Counted from the first letter of the stretch, positions 9,045 through 18,392 are shown. The stretch: DNA of 64,000 nt from Mesobacillus jeotgali (GCF_031759225.1 NZ_CP134494.1:1858501-1922500); one strand, 5' to 3'. Made by a program: numbers and translations. The notes: generated by a model from the letters alone, not told the origin.

Positions 9045-11054
9045 ATGTTTAAAGAAATTGATATGCTTTCAATTGATTCCATTCGAACATTATCAATTGA
9101 TGCAATTGAAAAAGCTAACTCCGGCCACCCAGGTATGCCGATGGGGGCAGCACCGATGGCTTACACACTGTGGACTCGTTATATGAACATCAATCCTAAG
9201 AATCCTGAATGGTTCAACCGAGATCGTTTCGTTCTATCTGCTGGTCATGGTTCAATGCTGCTATACAGCTTGCTGCACCTTGCAGGTTATGACTTAACGA
9301 TGGACGATATTAAACAGTTCCGTCAGTGGGGAAGCAAGACTCCAGGTCATCCTGAGTTCGGACACACTGCCGGTGTAGACGCAACAACTGGACCACTTGG
9401 CCAGGGAATTGCTATGGCAGTCGGCATGGCTATGGCGGAGCGCCATCTTGCTGCTGTCTACAACAAGGATAACTATAATCTTGTTGATCACTATACATAC
9501 ACCATTTGCGGTGACGGCGATCTAATGGAAGGTGTTTCTGCTGAAGCGGCATCTCTTGCAGCCCACCTAAAATTAGGCAAAATGATCGTTCTTTATGATT
9601 CAAACGATATTTCTCTTGATGGCGACCTTGATAAATCATTCTCCGAAAGTGTTGAAGGCCGTTTCAAGTCATATGGCTGGCAGTATATCCGAGTTGAAGA
9701 TGGTAACAACCTTGAGGAAATCGCTAAAGCGATCGAGGAAGCAAAAACGGATGCAGATCGTCCAACAATGATCGAAGTGAAAACGATCATCGGATACGGT
9801 TCACCTAACCTTTCAGGTAAGTCAGATGTTCATGGAGCTCCACTGGGTGCTGATGAACTGAAGCTTACGAAGGAAGCCTATAAGTGGACTTTTGAAGAGG
9901 ACTTCCATGTACCAAGCGAAGTTTATGAGCACTTCAAACAGCAAATCGCTGAAAAAGGTGAACAGACAGAACAGGCATGGAACGAACTTTTTGCAAAATA
10001 TAAGAGCGAATATCCTGAACTAGGAGCCCAGCTTGAAAAATCAATGAAGGGTGAGTTAGTAGAAGGATGGGATAAAGACATTCCAGTATATGAAGAAGGC
10101 AAGAGCCTCGCGAGCCGTGCATCTTCTGGTGAAGCACTTAACGGTATTGCGAAAAATCTTCCTTACTTAATCGGCGGGTCCGCTGACCTTGCTGGATCAA
10201 ACAAAACAATGATCAAGGGAACAGGCGACTTCTTCCCAGGTTCATTCGAAGGCCGTAACATCTGGTTTGGTGTTCGTGAGTTCGCCATGGGTGCTGCAAT
10301 GAACGGTATAGCTTTACACGGTGGACTTAAGATTTTTGGCGGAACATTCTTTGTGTTCTCTGACTACTTAAAGCCGGCAATCAGACTTGCAGCATTAATG
10401 GGCTTGCCTGTAACATACGTCTTCACTCATGACAGTATTGCAGTAGGAGAAGATGGACCTACTCACGAACCAGTTGAGCAGCTAGCGGGACTGCGTGCAA
10501 TGCCGAACTTGTCAGTGATTCGTCCTGCAGATGGCAACGAGACAGCCGCTGCTTGGAAGCTTTCTATTGAATCTACAAAGACGCCTACGGCACTTGTGTT
10601 GACACGCCAAAACTTACCGACGATTAAAGATACTGATAAGAACGCATATGAAGGCGTATCTAAAGGTGCTTACGTCATTTCTCCAGCTGGAAAAGACAAT
10701 GCTGATGCATTGCTTCTTGCTGCAGGGTCGGAAGTTGGCCTAGCCGTTAAGGCACAGGAAGCTTTGGCTTCTGAGGGTATTGATGTAGCTGTTGTAAGTA
10801 TGCCTTCATGGGACCGCTTCGAACAACAGTCCAAGGAATATAAAGAAAGCGTCATTCCTAAGTCTGTCAAGAAGCGTCTTGGAATTGAGATGGGATCTTC
10901 ACTAGGATGGCATCGTTACGTTGGTGACGAAGGGGAAGTTCTTGCAATCGATACATTCGGTGCATCAGCTCCAGGAGAAAAGATCATGGAAGAGTACGGA
11001 TTCTCCGTGAACAATGTAGTTGCACGCGTAAAAGCATTGCTAGAGCAAAACTAA
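9045..11054 (+). CDS. tkt: Transketolase
   Basis: Transketolase moves two-carbon units between sugar phosphates in the non-oxidative pentose phosphate pathway, using thiamine diphosphate. The protein is about 669 residues. It has the N-terminal [22 protein letters not shown] motif, the thiamine diphosphate motif starting GDGDLMEG near residue 155, the pyrimidine domain ([13 protein letters not shown]) and a C-terminal domain. I chose ATG 9045 because AAAGGA is nine bases upstream. ATG 9036 would abut that site. Its position after ynzC matches B. subtilis. Confidence 0.97.
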   Translation: MFKEIDMLSIDSIRTLSIDAIEKANSGHPGMPMGAAPMAYTLWTRYMNINPKNPEWFNRDRFVLSAGHGSMLLYSLLHLAGYDLTMDDIKQFRQWGSKTPGHPEFGHTAGVDATTGPLGQGIAMAVGMAMAERHLAAVYNKDNYNLVDHYTYTICGDGDLMEGVSAEAASLAAHLKLGKMIVLYDSNDISLDGDLDKSFSESVEGRFKSYGWQYIRVEDGNNLEEIAKAIEEAKTDADRPTMIEVKTIIGYGSPNLSGKSDVHGAPLGADELKLTKEAYKWTFEEDFHVPSEVYEHFKQQIAEKGEQTEQAWNELFAKYKSEYPELGAQLEKSMKGELVEGWDKDIPVYEEGKSLASRASSGEALNGIAKNLPYLIGGSADLAGSNKTMIKGTGDFFPGSFEGRNIWFGVREFAMGAAMNGIALHGGLKIFGGTFFVFSDYLKPAIRLAALMGLPVTYVFTHDSIAVGEDGPTHEPVEQLAGLRAMPNLSVIRPADGNETAAAWKLSIESTKTPTALVLTRQNLPTIKDTDKNAYEGVSKGAYVISPAGKDNADALLLAAGSEVGLAVKAQEALASEGIDVAVVSMPSWDRFEQQSKEYKESVIPKSVKKRLGIEMGSSLGWHRYVGDEGEVLAIDTFGASAPGEKIMEEYGFSVNNVVARVKALLEQN

Positions 11055-11064
11055 ATAATTGTAA

Positions 11065-11105
11065 AGAGCACGGAACCATTGATGGTTTCGTGCTCTATTT
11101 TGTTT
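11065..11105 (+). terminator. tkt terminator
   Basis: The stem AGAGCACGGAACCAT (from 11065) pairs with ATGGTTTCGTGCTCT (to 11096) with one mismatch, followed by ATTTTGTTT. Confidence 0.85.
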
Positions 11106-11247
11106 GGCAAAAAATAATGGGTATTCATGTTGTATTAAAAAAGAGGAGTATCCGCTTTTTTATCCATGTATAAAATTGCACCCAATAACGGATAATGTTA
11201 AAATAGTTACGAACTGGTGTTCCTAATTTTATGAAAGAGGTGCTTAG

Positions 11248-11673
11248 ATGATTACAGGAATTGTCCCTTATCTAGTCACAAATGGAAATGGTCAGGAAGC
11301 AGTGAAGTTTTATCAGGAGGCTTTAGGAGCCGAAGTAGTTAGTCTCCAAACATTTGGTGATATGCCTCCAAATCCTGAATATCCACTTCCCGAAGAAGCA
11401 AAGAACCGAGTATTGAACGCTCAGATGAACATTGGAAATGCGAAACTGATGCTATCTGATACATTTCCAGGACACCCATTTCAGCTTGGATCTCAGGTGA
11501 CGATTGCACTCTTGGTGGATAACGCTTCTGAAGCAAAAGGAATTTTCGAAAAGCTCCAGGTAGACGGAAAAGTAACAATGCCACTTCAGGAAACATTCTG
11601 GAGCCCGGCTTACGGCCAGGTGACTGATAAGTTTGGGGTCGAGTGGCAAGTATCAACTGAAGAGAAGAAATAA
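11248..11673 (+). CDS. PhnB-like VOC family protein
   Basis: The 141-residue protein has the glyoxalase/VOC fold: IVPYLVTNGNGQEAVKFYQEALGAE at the N-terminus, DTFPGHPF in the middle and AYGQVTDKFGVEWQV at the C-terminus, as in PhnB-like proteins. The DxFPG pattern is typical of that group. Substrate unknown. GAAAGAGGTG precedes the ATG and a weak terminator follows. It appears to be a single-gene unit. Confidence 0.85.
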   Translation: MITGIVPYLVTNGNGQEAVKFYQEALGAEVVSLQTFGDMPPNPEYPLPEEAKNRVLNAQMNIGNAKLMLSDTFPGHPFQLGSQVTIALLVDNASEAKGIFEKLQVDGKVTMPLQETFWSPAYGQVTDKFGVEWQVSTEEKK

Positions 11674-11676
11674 TTC

Positions 11677-11713
11677 CTAAGCTGGACTGTTAAGGCAGTC
11701 TGGCTTATTTTAA
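11677..11713 (+). terminator. Terminator after the PhnB-like gene
   Basis: An imperfect stem, AAGCTGGACTG with CAGTCTGGCTT, tolerates two wobble pairs and ends in a T-rich run. Confidence 0.6.
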
Positions 11714-11786
11714 TTACAAGGATTGAAATCATATTAGATGTGGAATCAATGATAATATTACTTTGGTCTAATGGGAGGTCTGTACC

Positions 11787-12533
11787 ATGTCAGGCAAATT
11801 TGAAGGAAAGACGGTCATCATAACCGGTGGATCGAATGGGATTGGAAAAGGAATTGCGGAAGCTTTTGCAAAAGAGTATGGTAATGTGTGCATAGCGGAT
11901 ATAGATGAGGTAAAGGGGAAAGAACTAATTACTACCTTAGAAAAGTTAGGTGGACAAGCTGCCTTTTACCAAACAGATGTCAGGAAAGAAGACGACCTTC
12001 TCTCCCTGGTGGAAGGTGTCATCAATGACTTTGGTCGGATTGATATATTGGTCAATAATGCCGGGGTGTCTAGATTCAAGCCATTATTTGAGCTCACAAC
12101 TAAGGAATGGGAAGATGTTGTTTTTACCAATCTCAGAAGTGCATTCATTGGATCCCGTGAGGCTGCCAGAAGAATGGATGAAGGTGGAAGGATCATCAAT
12201 ATAGCATCAACAAGGGCAACCATGTCTGAACCTAATTCCGAGGCTTATGCTTCCTCTAAAGGAGGAATTGTTGCCTTGACACATGCACTTGCCGCTTCGC
12301 TTCAAGAGAAGGGAATCACAGTCAACTCTATAAGTCCAGGCTGGATCCAGACAGAAGATTATGATGGATTACGTGAAAAAGACCATCTTCAGCACTGGTC
12401 CAACCGAGTCGGGAAGCCAGAGGATATAGCCAAAGCATGCCTCTATTTAGCTGACCCGGAGAACGATTTTATTAATGGACAGGATCTTGTAATTGATGGA
12501 GGAATGACACGTAAGATGATCTATGAAGATTAA
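11787..12533 (+). CDS. Short-chain dehydrogenase/reductase (SDR)
   Basis: This classical SDR of 248 residues is an NAD(P)-dependent oxidoreductase with unknown substrate. It shows the cofactor loop TGGSNGIGKG (residues 13-22), NNAG near 87, the catalytic Ser in IASTRA and the YASSK tetrad element. The C-terminal INGQDLVIDGGMT is typical of glucose-1-dehydrogenase-like members. GGGAGGTC precedes the ATG. It stands alone between VOC and lysozyme-like genes. Confidence 0.88.
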   Translation: MSGKFEGKTVIITGGSNGIGKGIAEAFAKEYGNVCIADIDEVKGKELITTLEKLGGQAAFYQTDVRKEDDLLSLVEGVINDFGRIDILVNNAGVSRFKPLFELTTKEWEDVVFTNLRSAFIGSREAARRMDEGGRIINIASTRATMSEPNSEAYASSKGGIVALTHALAASLQEKGITVNSISPGWIQTEDYDGLREKDHLQHWSNRVGKPEDIAKACLYLADPENDFINGQDLVIDGGMTRKMIYED

Positions 12534-12541
12534 ACTAAATG

Positions 12542-12574
12542 AGGGAGCGGGCATATTGATTGCAGCTCCCTTTT
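12542..12574 (+). terminator. Terminator after the SDR gene
   Basis: The stem AGGGAGC (12542-12548) with GCTCCCT (12565-12571) has a 16-base loop and then a T-rich stretch. The loop is long, so strength is uncertain. Confidence 0.6.
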
Positions 12575-12637
12575 AAATTTTCGTTATTTTTTATATTATA
12601 GGAGGGAAGAGAACGAAATTTGGGAGAGAAATCATGA

Positions 12638-13333
12638 ATGAAATACACAAAAAAGAAACCCAAAAAGAAAAAGCAAGTCCAGAGAAATTTCAATCTGGCC
12701 ATCTTACTGTTTATCAGTTTCATTGGTTTTTTTCTGCTTGATAGATTCCTGGAATTATATAATGAAAGTCTAAAAAAAATGAATGTTAGTGTGAATAGTT
12801 CGATAGGAGAGGTAGCCAAATATACGCCAATCATAGAGGGTGAATTGAAAAAGGTTGGACTTGAAGGTCACACCGTCACGGTGGCTGCATTGATGATGCA
12901 GGAAAGCAGGGGGAAGGGCGGCGACCCTATGCAAGCTTCTGAATCTTTGGGGTTAGCTCCTAACAGTATCCAGGATCCCCAGCAAAGCATCCAGCAAGGT
13001 GTAAAGTACTATCAGCGTGTTGTGAATCACGGCAATAAAATGCAAGTGGATTTTCCAACAATCATCCAGTCATACAACATGGGAATCGGCTATATTGATT
13101 TTATCGCAAAAAATGGGGGAAAACATAGCGAGGAGCTGGCAAAAAAGTTCTCCATGATCCAAGTTGAAAAAAATCCGCAAACCTATGATTGCGGCGGCGA
13201 TAAAAATAATTTCCGCTATCCCTATTGCTATGGTGATTTCACCTATAGCACCAAGGTAGCAAAACATATGGAATCCATTACAGTCAGTATTCCAGATAAT
13301 TTTGGGGAGGAAAATTCAAAGCGCTCCTTTTAA
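12638..13333 (+). CDS. Membrane-anchored lysozyme-like (CwlT-type) muramidase
   Basis: This putative peptidoglycan-cleaving enzyme faces the wall. The 231-residue protein has a very basic N-terminus (KKKPKKKK), one membrane span (about residues 20-36) and a lysozyme-like domain. The catalytic Glu89 sits in MMQESRGKGGDPMQASES, and IIQSYNMGIGYIDF follows. This is the CwlT/bacteriophage-type goose lysozyme pattern. There is no NlpC/P60 domain, so it is only the muramidase half of CwlT. The ATG follows GGGAGAG. Confidence 0.8.
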   Translation: MKYTKKKPKKKKQVQRNFNLAILLFISFIGFFLLDRFLELYNESLKKMNVSVNSSIGEVAKYTPIIEGELKKVGLEGHTVTVAALMMQESRGKGGDPMQASESLGLAPNSIQDPQQSIQQGVKYYQRVVNHGNKMQVDFPTIIQSYNMGIGYIDFIAKNGGKHSEELAKKFSMIQVEKNPQTYDCGGDKNNFRYPYCYGDFTYSTKVAKHMESITVSIPDNFGEENSKRSF

Positions 13334-13440
13334 GTTGAAAAATATAGCAAATAATTAATTTGAACATCCGTGTCTTAGGATGTTTTTTTATTTTTAAAAA
13401 TTCTTCCGCAGGCAGGAAAAAAGAATGAGCACGGTAAATA

Positions 13441-13466
13441 TATTAGTAATAAATACCCAATACTAA
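13441..13466. repeat. Inverted repeat upstream of the 49-residue protein gene
   Basis: TTAGTA and TACTAA half-sites flank a 12-base A/T-rich centre, about 20 bases before the start codon of the following small gene. It could be an operator or chance in AT-rich sequence. Confidence 0.35.
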
Positions 13467-13486
13467 TAATTAGGAGGTGTGTACAA

Positions 13487-13636
13487 ATGTTTGAATATGG
13501 TAAGGAAATTCCACTGGACGGTGCAGCTGTAAAACAGGGAGTTCAGCCAGGAAACATGGATGAAAAGGAAATTTCGGAAGGTGCTGTTTTCAGCTTCGAC
13601 CACCGAATGGATATTCCATTGGACGGTGTGAAATAA
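13487..13636 (+). CDS. 49-residue protein with a duplicated IPLDG motif
   Basis: A perfect AGGAGGTG site precedes the ATG at 13487. The product begins MFEYGKEIPLDG and ends MDIPLDGVK, so IPLDG occurs at both ends around a polar centre with FSFDHR. No function is known to me. A terminator follows immediately. The strong binding site, the clean stop before the terminator and the symmetry make it a real gene in my view. Confidence 0.7.
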   Translation: MFEYGKEIPLDGAAVKQGVQPGNMDEKEISEGAVFSFDHRMDIPLDGVK

Positions 13637-13641
13637 GCAGT

Positions 13642-13668
13642 AAAAAAGCCTGAATAACAGGCTTTTTT
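13642..13668. terminator. Bidirectional terminator
   Basis: The stem AAAAAAGCCTG with CAGGCTTTTTT has a five-base loop. It serves the small rightward gene and the leftward azoreductase gene ending at 13675. Confidence 0.9.
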
Positions 13669-13674
13669 GCTGTG

Positions 13675-14310
13675 TTAAAATTGTTTTGCAAGTTCGTTCG
13701 CACGCTGGATGGCTTGTTGCTTAATTTCCTGAGCTTTATCAGGCATAGCTGCCATTCCTTCGATTGCCAATGTTTCAGCATCGGTAATACCCATGAACGC
13801 CAAAACCGCACGCAGGTAGCGATCACCGAATTCCAAATCCTTCGCAGGACCTTCTGAGTAAATGCCGCCACGGGCTTGAATATGAAGAGCCTTCTTGCCT
13901 CCAAGCAAACCAACCGGACCTTCTGCCGTATACTTGAATGTTTTTCCTGCAATCGCAATGTTATCAATATAGGCTTTCATTTTTGGCGGGAAGCTGAAGT
14001 TCCAGAATGGCGTGACAAAGATATATTTATCTCCGGCAACAAACTGATCCGTCAGTTTATTGATTGCGCTCACTTTATGTTTTTCATCGTCGCTAAGCTG
14101 GTCAAAAGCGGAACCTTGCTGTAATTTGCCCCAGCCGCTAAAGACATCTGTATCGATAAATGGAACATCCATTTTATATAGATCCAGTCTAATTACCTCA
14201 TCGTCTGGATTTTTTTCACGGTAAGCTTTAATGAACTCCTCGCCCACCGATAAACTGAAAGATTCCTCAACCGGTTTTGGATTCGCTGTAATGTAAAGTA
14301 CTGTAGCCAT
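13675..14310 (-). CDS. azoR: FMN-dependent NADH-azoreductase
   Basis: This flavodoxin-like quinone/azo reductase is cytosolic and FMN-bound. The 211-residue protein has the N-terminal [10 protein letters not shown] phosphate-binding loop with the following SFSLS, the [16 protein letters not shown] segment and the QARGGIY loop, all typical of AzoR. AAAGGATG lies upstream of the ATG. It probably protects against quinone or thiol stress, by analogy with Bacillus AzoR1/AzoR2. Single-gene unit. Confidence 0.9.
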   Translation of the reverse strand: MATVLYITANPKPVEESFSLSVGEEFIKAYREKNPDDEVIRLDLYKMDVPFIDTDVFSGWGKLQQGSAFDQLSDDEKHKVSAINKLTDQFVAGDKYIFVTPFWNFSFPPKMKAYIDNIAIAGKTFKYTAEGPVGLLGGKKALHIQARGGIYSEGPAKDLEFGDRYLRAVLAFMGITDAETLAIEGMAAMPDKAQEIKQQAIQRANELAKQF

Positions 14311-14460
14311 GCATAGTCATCCTTTCTTTTTCTTATCAACATTGATATATTCCCCCCATTACCGACTGGTATTCCTTATATGGCAAAATTTTTAACAAAC
14401 CTCTAATTTCGTGACAATTGAAATTTGGAATTTTATAATAAAAAGTAAGAAAGTTTTGAA

Positions 14461-14526
14461 TTCGACATAATTAGTGGATTTTCTCGGCATCTTTAGACAA
14501 ACGCAGACCAAACGTTTTCCTATAAT
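14461..14526 (+). promoter_or_regulatory. sirA promoter with Spo0A boxes
   Basis: A -10 TATAAT lies at 14521-14526. On the opposite strand a perfect Spo0A core TGTCGAA lies at 14461-14467. A near match, TTTGTCTAA, lies at 14493-14501, overlapping where the -35 would be. Spo0A-activated promoters typically have boxes at the -35. No good -35 is present, which fits an activator-dependent promoter. Confidence 0.6.
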
Positions 14527-14561
14527 AAAGACAAAAGCTTGTCTGCAGAGGAGGGGATCAG

Positions 14562-15002
14562 GTGAGATCCTACCAGCTATATCTAATAGAAGATGAATTT
14601 GCCTCCCATTATTTCGGAAGAGAACGGATGTTTTATCAATTGTTTTTGGAATATAGCCAAGCAAACCATGATCTTAAATCAATCATCGCCAAGCAAGTCA
14701 AATTCGTTACGAAAGCCATTCCTGTACTTCGTATCCATCAGCTCCTTCATCAACAGCTTTCCAAGGCAAAGGGATTCCATGTTGAGAATGGCATATATAT
14801 TTATGAAAACAAATCAAATAATAGCTCTGCCACACTTAAAGTGCATGAAAGATGGCTGGAGTTGGAATCCCATGGACAAGTAGACGCAGAAACTGTCTTT
14901 TTTGAGATCCTTCGAAAATGTGAATCATCCTTCCTGGCCATCGACCTTGAATCAAATAAATATGGCTGGCTTAAGCCGATAAAAGAACGGAAATATGTCT
15001 AG
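14562..15002 (+). CDS. sirA: SirA, sporulation inhibitor of replication
   Basis: SirA (YneE) binds DnaA and blocks new rounds of replication when sporulation begins. The 146-residue protein starts MRSYQLYLIEDEFASHYFGRE, the recognisable SirA N-terminus. GTG start at 14562 follows GAGGAGGGG. It is followed by yneF, the same order as in B. subtilis, though several genes now separate it from tkt. Spo0A boxes upstream match its known control. Confidence 0.9.
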   Translation: MRSYQLYLIEDEFASHYFGRERMFYQLFLEYSQANHDLKSIIAKQVKFVTKAIPVLRIHQLLHQQLSKAKGFHVENGIYIYENKSNNSSATLKVHERWLELESHGQVDAETVFFEILRKCESSFLAIDLESNKYGWLKPIKERKYV

Positions 15003-15162
15003 TTAATGCAGATATTACTATTGATGATTTTAACTAAAGGCGGATTAATACAAAAAGTTTTGAAATTGAATTGTTTTAATAGAGAAAAAAACCTGCAGAT
15101 ATTGTATAATAACTGTTGGTTTAGTACACTGTATGTTAGACAACATGAAGGAGGAAGTTTTT

Positions 15163-15378
15163 ATGTGGACGTATATTCTAGTTGGTATACTGGCACTAAT
15201 TGTCGGTGTAGCGCTAGGATTTTTCATTGCTCGTAAATACATGGAGAGCTACTTGAAGAAAAATCCGCCAATCAACGAACAAATGCTTAAAATGATGATG
15301 ATGCAAATGGGAATGAAACCATCCCAGAAGAAGATCAATCAAATGATGTCAGCAATGAACAAGCAGACAGGAAAATAA
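15163..15378 (+). CDS. yneF: YneF, UPF0154 membrane protein
   Basis: The 71-residue protein has one N-terminal membrane span ([21 protein letters not shown]), then a basic, methionine-rich tail ([22 protein letters not shown]). This is the UPF0154 family signature. GAAGGAGGAAG precedes the ATG at 15163. Function is unknown, although it is highly conserved in Firmicutes. A terminator follows. Confidence 0.93.
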   Translation: MWTYILVGILALIVGVALGFFIARKYMESYLKKNPPINEQMLKMMMMQMGMKPSQKKINQMMSAMNKQTGK

Positions 15379-15386
15379 CAACGGAC

Positions 15387-15416
15387 AAGCACTCATTTTA
15401 TGTGAGTGCTTTTCTT
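15387..15416 (+). terminator. yneF terminator
   Basis: The stem AAGCACTCA (15387-15395) with TGAGTGCTT (15403-15411) is followed by TTCTTATTTT. Confidence 0.85.
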
Positions 15417-15461
15417 ATTTTGGGTAAAGTTTTAGGGAGAACAGGATATTGAAGAAGGAAG

Positions 15462-15792
15462 TAATAGACATTTTGAGCTGGGGATGGGGTCAAAATGTCT
15501 AAGAAACGGACTTTAATGGACACTTTGAAGTGTGGATGAATGCAAAATGTCTAAGAAATAGGCTTTAATAGACATTTTAAAGAGCAGCAGAGTTCAAAAT
15601 GTCTAAGAAATAGGTTTTAATAGACATTTTAAAGAATGGCTAAGATTAAAATGTCTAATAAACGGGCTTTACTAGACAGTTTGAAATATGGGTGAGATTA
15701 AAATGTCTAATAAACAGACATCTATAGACATTTTGACTTATGGGTTAAAATCAAAATGACTAAGAAGAAGGCTTTAATAGAAATTTTACAGC
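15462..15792. repeat. Array A: 52-bp tandem dyad repeats, AGACATTT family
   Basis: Units start at 15462, 15514, 15566, 15618, 15670, 15722 and 15775, a period of 52 bp (the last step is 53). Each unit holds TAGACATTTT, a variable 20-base stretch, then AAAATGTCTAA and an A/G-rich spacer. The 25-bp dyad starts GTCTAAGA and ends TAATAGAC. Copies diverge toward the right. It follows the yneF terminator and no gene lies within it. Confidence 0.9.
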
Positions 15793-15842
15793 GTATTGAG
15801 GGAGAGAAAAGAATTTTATCAGAAACCAATAAATCGAATCGA

Positions 15843-15874
15843 AAAAATAACGCTGGAAAAGGGCGTTATTTTTG
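15843..15874 (-). terminator. Terminator of the 53-residue protein gene
   Basis: The stem AAAAATAACGC with GCGTTATTTTT brackets the leftward stop codon at 15866. It is oriented to end the leftward transcript. Confidence 0.8.
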
Positions 15875-16027
15875 CTTGGGCGCTTTATCAGAGGACTGAT
15901 CTTTTGTACCTTGCTGGAAGATGGAATCGAAAAATTCGTCAGCGGTTTCCATTACGCCTCCATGAAGCTGGCCGTCGGCACCAACTTTGTTTTTATCACC
16001 TTTAACCGGATTATGGATTCTTACCAT
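15866..16027 (-). CDS. 53-residue protein of unknown function
   Basis: Leftward ATG at 16027 is preceded by a perfect AGGAGGTGAG site. The product begins MVRIHNPVKGDKNKVGADGQ, has a central ETADEFFDSIFQQG and a polar lysine-rich tail. It is soluble, small and of no family I know. It ends inside its own terminator. The binding site and terminator make it convincing despite its size. Confidence 0.7.
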   Translation of the reverse strand: MVRIHNPVKGDKNKVGADGQLHGGVMETADEFFDSIFQQGTKDQSSDKAPKQK

Positions 16028-16166
16028 AGTAAGCTCACCTCCTGTATTTAGACTTTGTTATCACAGACCGAATTAATCCGCTAGCCATTTGTTAATCTAT
16101 GGCAGGACATCTATTAGCAAATACAGAATAAGAAACCAAAGATATTTTAAAAAGGGGATTATTCAA

Positions 16167-16622
16167 ATGTATCAATATTTCAACCGGCTGGTCATTCGCG
16201 AAGGCACAGAAGGGGTACCGGCAGAAAAAGTGGAGAAACTTTTTGAAGACGCAGGGTGGGCGCGGAAAACTCCCGTATGGCAAAAAGAAAAGTACTCACT
16301 GATGTTCAATAATTCAACCTGGGCTTTTACAGTCTGGGATCAAAACGAAATGGTCGGGATGGTAAGGGTCATCTCGGACAGAATTATGGCTGCGAACATT
16401 TTGGACCTGGCAGTTTTATCAGATTACCAGGGAAAAGGGATTGGCCAGAAGCTTGTACAGCTTTGCGTACAAAAACTCCCACATGGAGACTGGTTTGCCC
16501 ATACATCTGCTAATAATTTCAGCTTTTATGAGAAATGCGGTTTTGAGGTAAAGGATCCTTCTCAAAATGGAACCTGCGCGTATTATGGGTTTATCCAAGC
16601 ACGTAAAGACGGACACAGATAG
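16167..16622 (+). CDS. GNAT family N-acetyltransferase
   Basis: The 151-residue acetyltransferase carries the acetyl-CoA motif YQGKGIGQKLV (about residues 90-100) and the closing FYEKCGFE element. It resembles the YkwB/PA-type small GNATs. The substrate is unknown. I chose ATG 16167, after AAAAGGGGATT. The frame runs back to 16089 without support. The next gene starts 11 bases after its stop, so the two form an operon. Confidence 0.8.
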   Translation: MYQYFNRLVIREGTEGVPAEKVEKLFEDAGWARKTPVWQKEKYSLMFNNSTWAFTVWDQNEMVGMVRVISDRIMAANILDLAVLSDYQGKGIGQKLVQLCVQKLPHGDWFAHTSANNFSFYEKCGFEVKDPSQNGTCAYYGFIQARKDGHR

Positions 16623-16633
16623 GAGTGCTGTCA

Positions 16634-17008
16634 TTGAATCAACATGAATTTGAAGTAGTCATACGGCAGCCAGCAAATATCAGGTATGAATACTTCATCA
16701 AAAAGGTAGTAGATTATGAAGAAATATGGGGGCTTTATAATGAAGGTTGGGCATCTGCTCAAGATGACAAAGGCAATGTTCTGATTCCTTTGTACCCTAA
16801 TGAGCAGTTCGCAGAAGCCTTTGCTAAATATGAATGGGAAGGCTGCAGGCCTAAGAAAATTGAATTGGAGTATTTCCTTGAAAAGTGGCTTCCAGGGATG
16901 AAGTCTGATGGAGTTAAGCCATCCATTTTCCCAACCGACACAGACTCTGCTGTAATGGATGTGGATACGCTGCGTGAAGATATTGAAGAGGAGCTGGAGA
17001 AGTACTAA
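16634..17008 (+). CDS. DUF2750 protein
   Basis: The 124-residue protein starts with TTG at 16634, eight bases after AGGAG. The central block, YEEIWGLYNEGWASAQDDKG through PLYPNEQFAEAFAKYEW and FLEKWLPGM, is the DUF2750 pattern. Function unknown. It is directly downstream of the acetyltransferase gene. Confidence 0.75.
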   Translation: MNQHEFEVVIRQPANIRYEYFIKKVVDYEEIWGLYNEGWASAQDDKGNVLIPLYPNEQFAEAFAKYEWEGCRPKKIELEYFLEKWLPGMKSDGVKPSIFPTDTDSAVMDVDTLREDIEEELEKY

Positions 17009-17096
17009 TTAAAAAAAGATGGATATAAACAATATATTAAACATACCCAATGTGGTATAATTTGAGCATCTTGATTTCAGAAAGTGAGTTTTGGAT

Positions 17097-18392
17097 ATGA
17101 CACGTCAAACTGATGAGGCAGCTGCGGTTGAAAGTAAACAGGGGTGGCTGCAGCCTTATGTAGAATCACCAGAAAAACAAAAAGCCTTATATAAAAGAAC
17201 ATTATTAATCGTGGTTTTATCACAGATTTTCGGTGGAGCAGGCCTTGCCGCCGGGATAACGGTCGGGGCCTTATTGGCGAAGGATATGCTTGGCACTGAC
17301 ACAGTGGCCGGTCTGCCGACTGCGCTTTTCACATTAGGTTCTGCCGGGGCAGCACTCATTGTCGGACGCCTGTCACAACGATATGGCAGGCGAGCTGGTC
17401 TTGCCTCTGGATTCTTAACTGGTGGAATCGGTGCGATTGGTGTCATCATAGCCGCAGTGACAAATAATATCTTTTTGCTTTTTGCGTCACTATTGGTTTA
17501 TGGTGCGGGAAGTGCGACAAATTTACAGGCACGCTATGCAGGGACGGACCTGGCCAGTTCAAAACAGCGAGCGACTGCAGTCAGTATTGCAATGGTTTCG
17601 ACTACGTTCGGTGCTGTAGCAGGCCCTAACCTTGTAGAGGCAATGGGGCGATTTGCGCTATCTGTAGGAGTTCCGGCACTGTCAGGGCCATTCATTCTCG
17701 CAGCTGCCGCCTATATTGTAGCAGGCTTGGTATTATTGGTCTTCCTTCGGCCAGATCCTTTTGTGGTTGCCAGGGCGATTGCAGTAGCTGAGCGAAATGC
17801 TAAAACCAGTTCGCCTGATTATGTAGAAGAAACCCTCGTTACAGATAAGCGTGGAATAGGAGTTGCAGCGCTTATTATGGTGCTCACTCAAATGGTGATG
17901 GTAGCGATCATGACGATGACTCCAGTCCATATGGGCAGTCATGGACATGGTTTAAGCGCCGTTGGTATGGTCATTGGATTCCACATCGGTGCAATGTATC
18001 TGCCGTCTTTATTGACTGGTGTTCTTGTTGATAAAATCGGGCGTGCGACAATGGCGGTAGCTTCAGGTGTCACACTGCTGTTATCCGGCATTATGGCTGC
18101 TGTCGCTCCTGGTGAATCAATGTTCTGGATCACCCTTGCTCTCATTCTTCTCGGGCTCGGCTGGAACTTCGGACTAATCAGCGGAACTGCTCTTCTTGTC
18201 GATGCGACAAATCCGACGAACCGTGCAAAAATGCAAGGGACTGTTGATGTGTTAGTCGCGTTGTCAGGGGCATCCGGCGGAATGCTTTCCGGCATGGTTG
18301 TTGCGAATTCAAGCTTTGCCTTTCTGTCGCTTGCAGGAGGAGTGCTGGCATTAGTATTGATACCATTTGTAATATGGTCAAATAAAAAATAA
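17097..18392 (+). CDS. MFS transporter
   Basis: The predicted proton-coupled exporter has 431 residues and about 12 membrane spans. Its MFS signature is GRLSQRYGRRAGLASG between spans 2 and 3, with a second copy in the C-half (GVLVDKIGRATM). The N-terminus has a 35-residue cytosolic arm. ATG 17097 is preferred over TTG 17091. An extended -10 TGTGGTATAAT lies at 17051-17061. Substrate unknown. Confidence 0.85.
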   Translation: MTRQTDEAAAVESKQGWLQPYVESPEKQKALYKRTLLIVVLSQIFGGAGLAAGITVGALLAKDMLGTDTVAGLPTALFTLGSAGAALIVGRLSQRYGRRAGLASGFLTGGIGAIGVIIAAVTNNIFLLFASLLVYGAGSATNLQARYAGTDLASSKQRATAVSIAMVSTTFGAVAGPNLVEAMGRFALSVGVPALSGPFILAAAAYIVAGLVLLVFLRPDPFVVARAIAVAERNAKTSSPDYVEETLVTDKRGIGVAALIMVLTQMVMVAIMTMTPVHMGSHGHGLSAVGMVIGFHIGAMYLPSLLTGVLVDKIGRATMAVASGVTLLLSGIMAAVAPGESMFWITLALILLGLGWNFGLISGTALLVDATNPTNRAKMQGTVDVLVALSGASGGMLSGMVVANSSFAFLSLAGGVLALVLIPFVIWSNKK

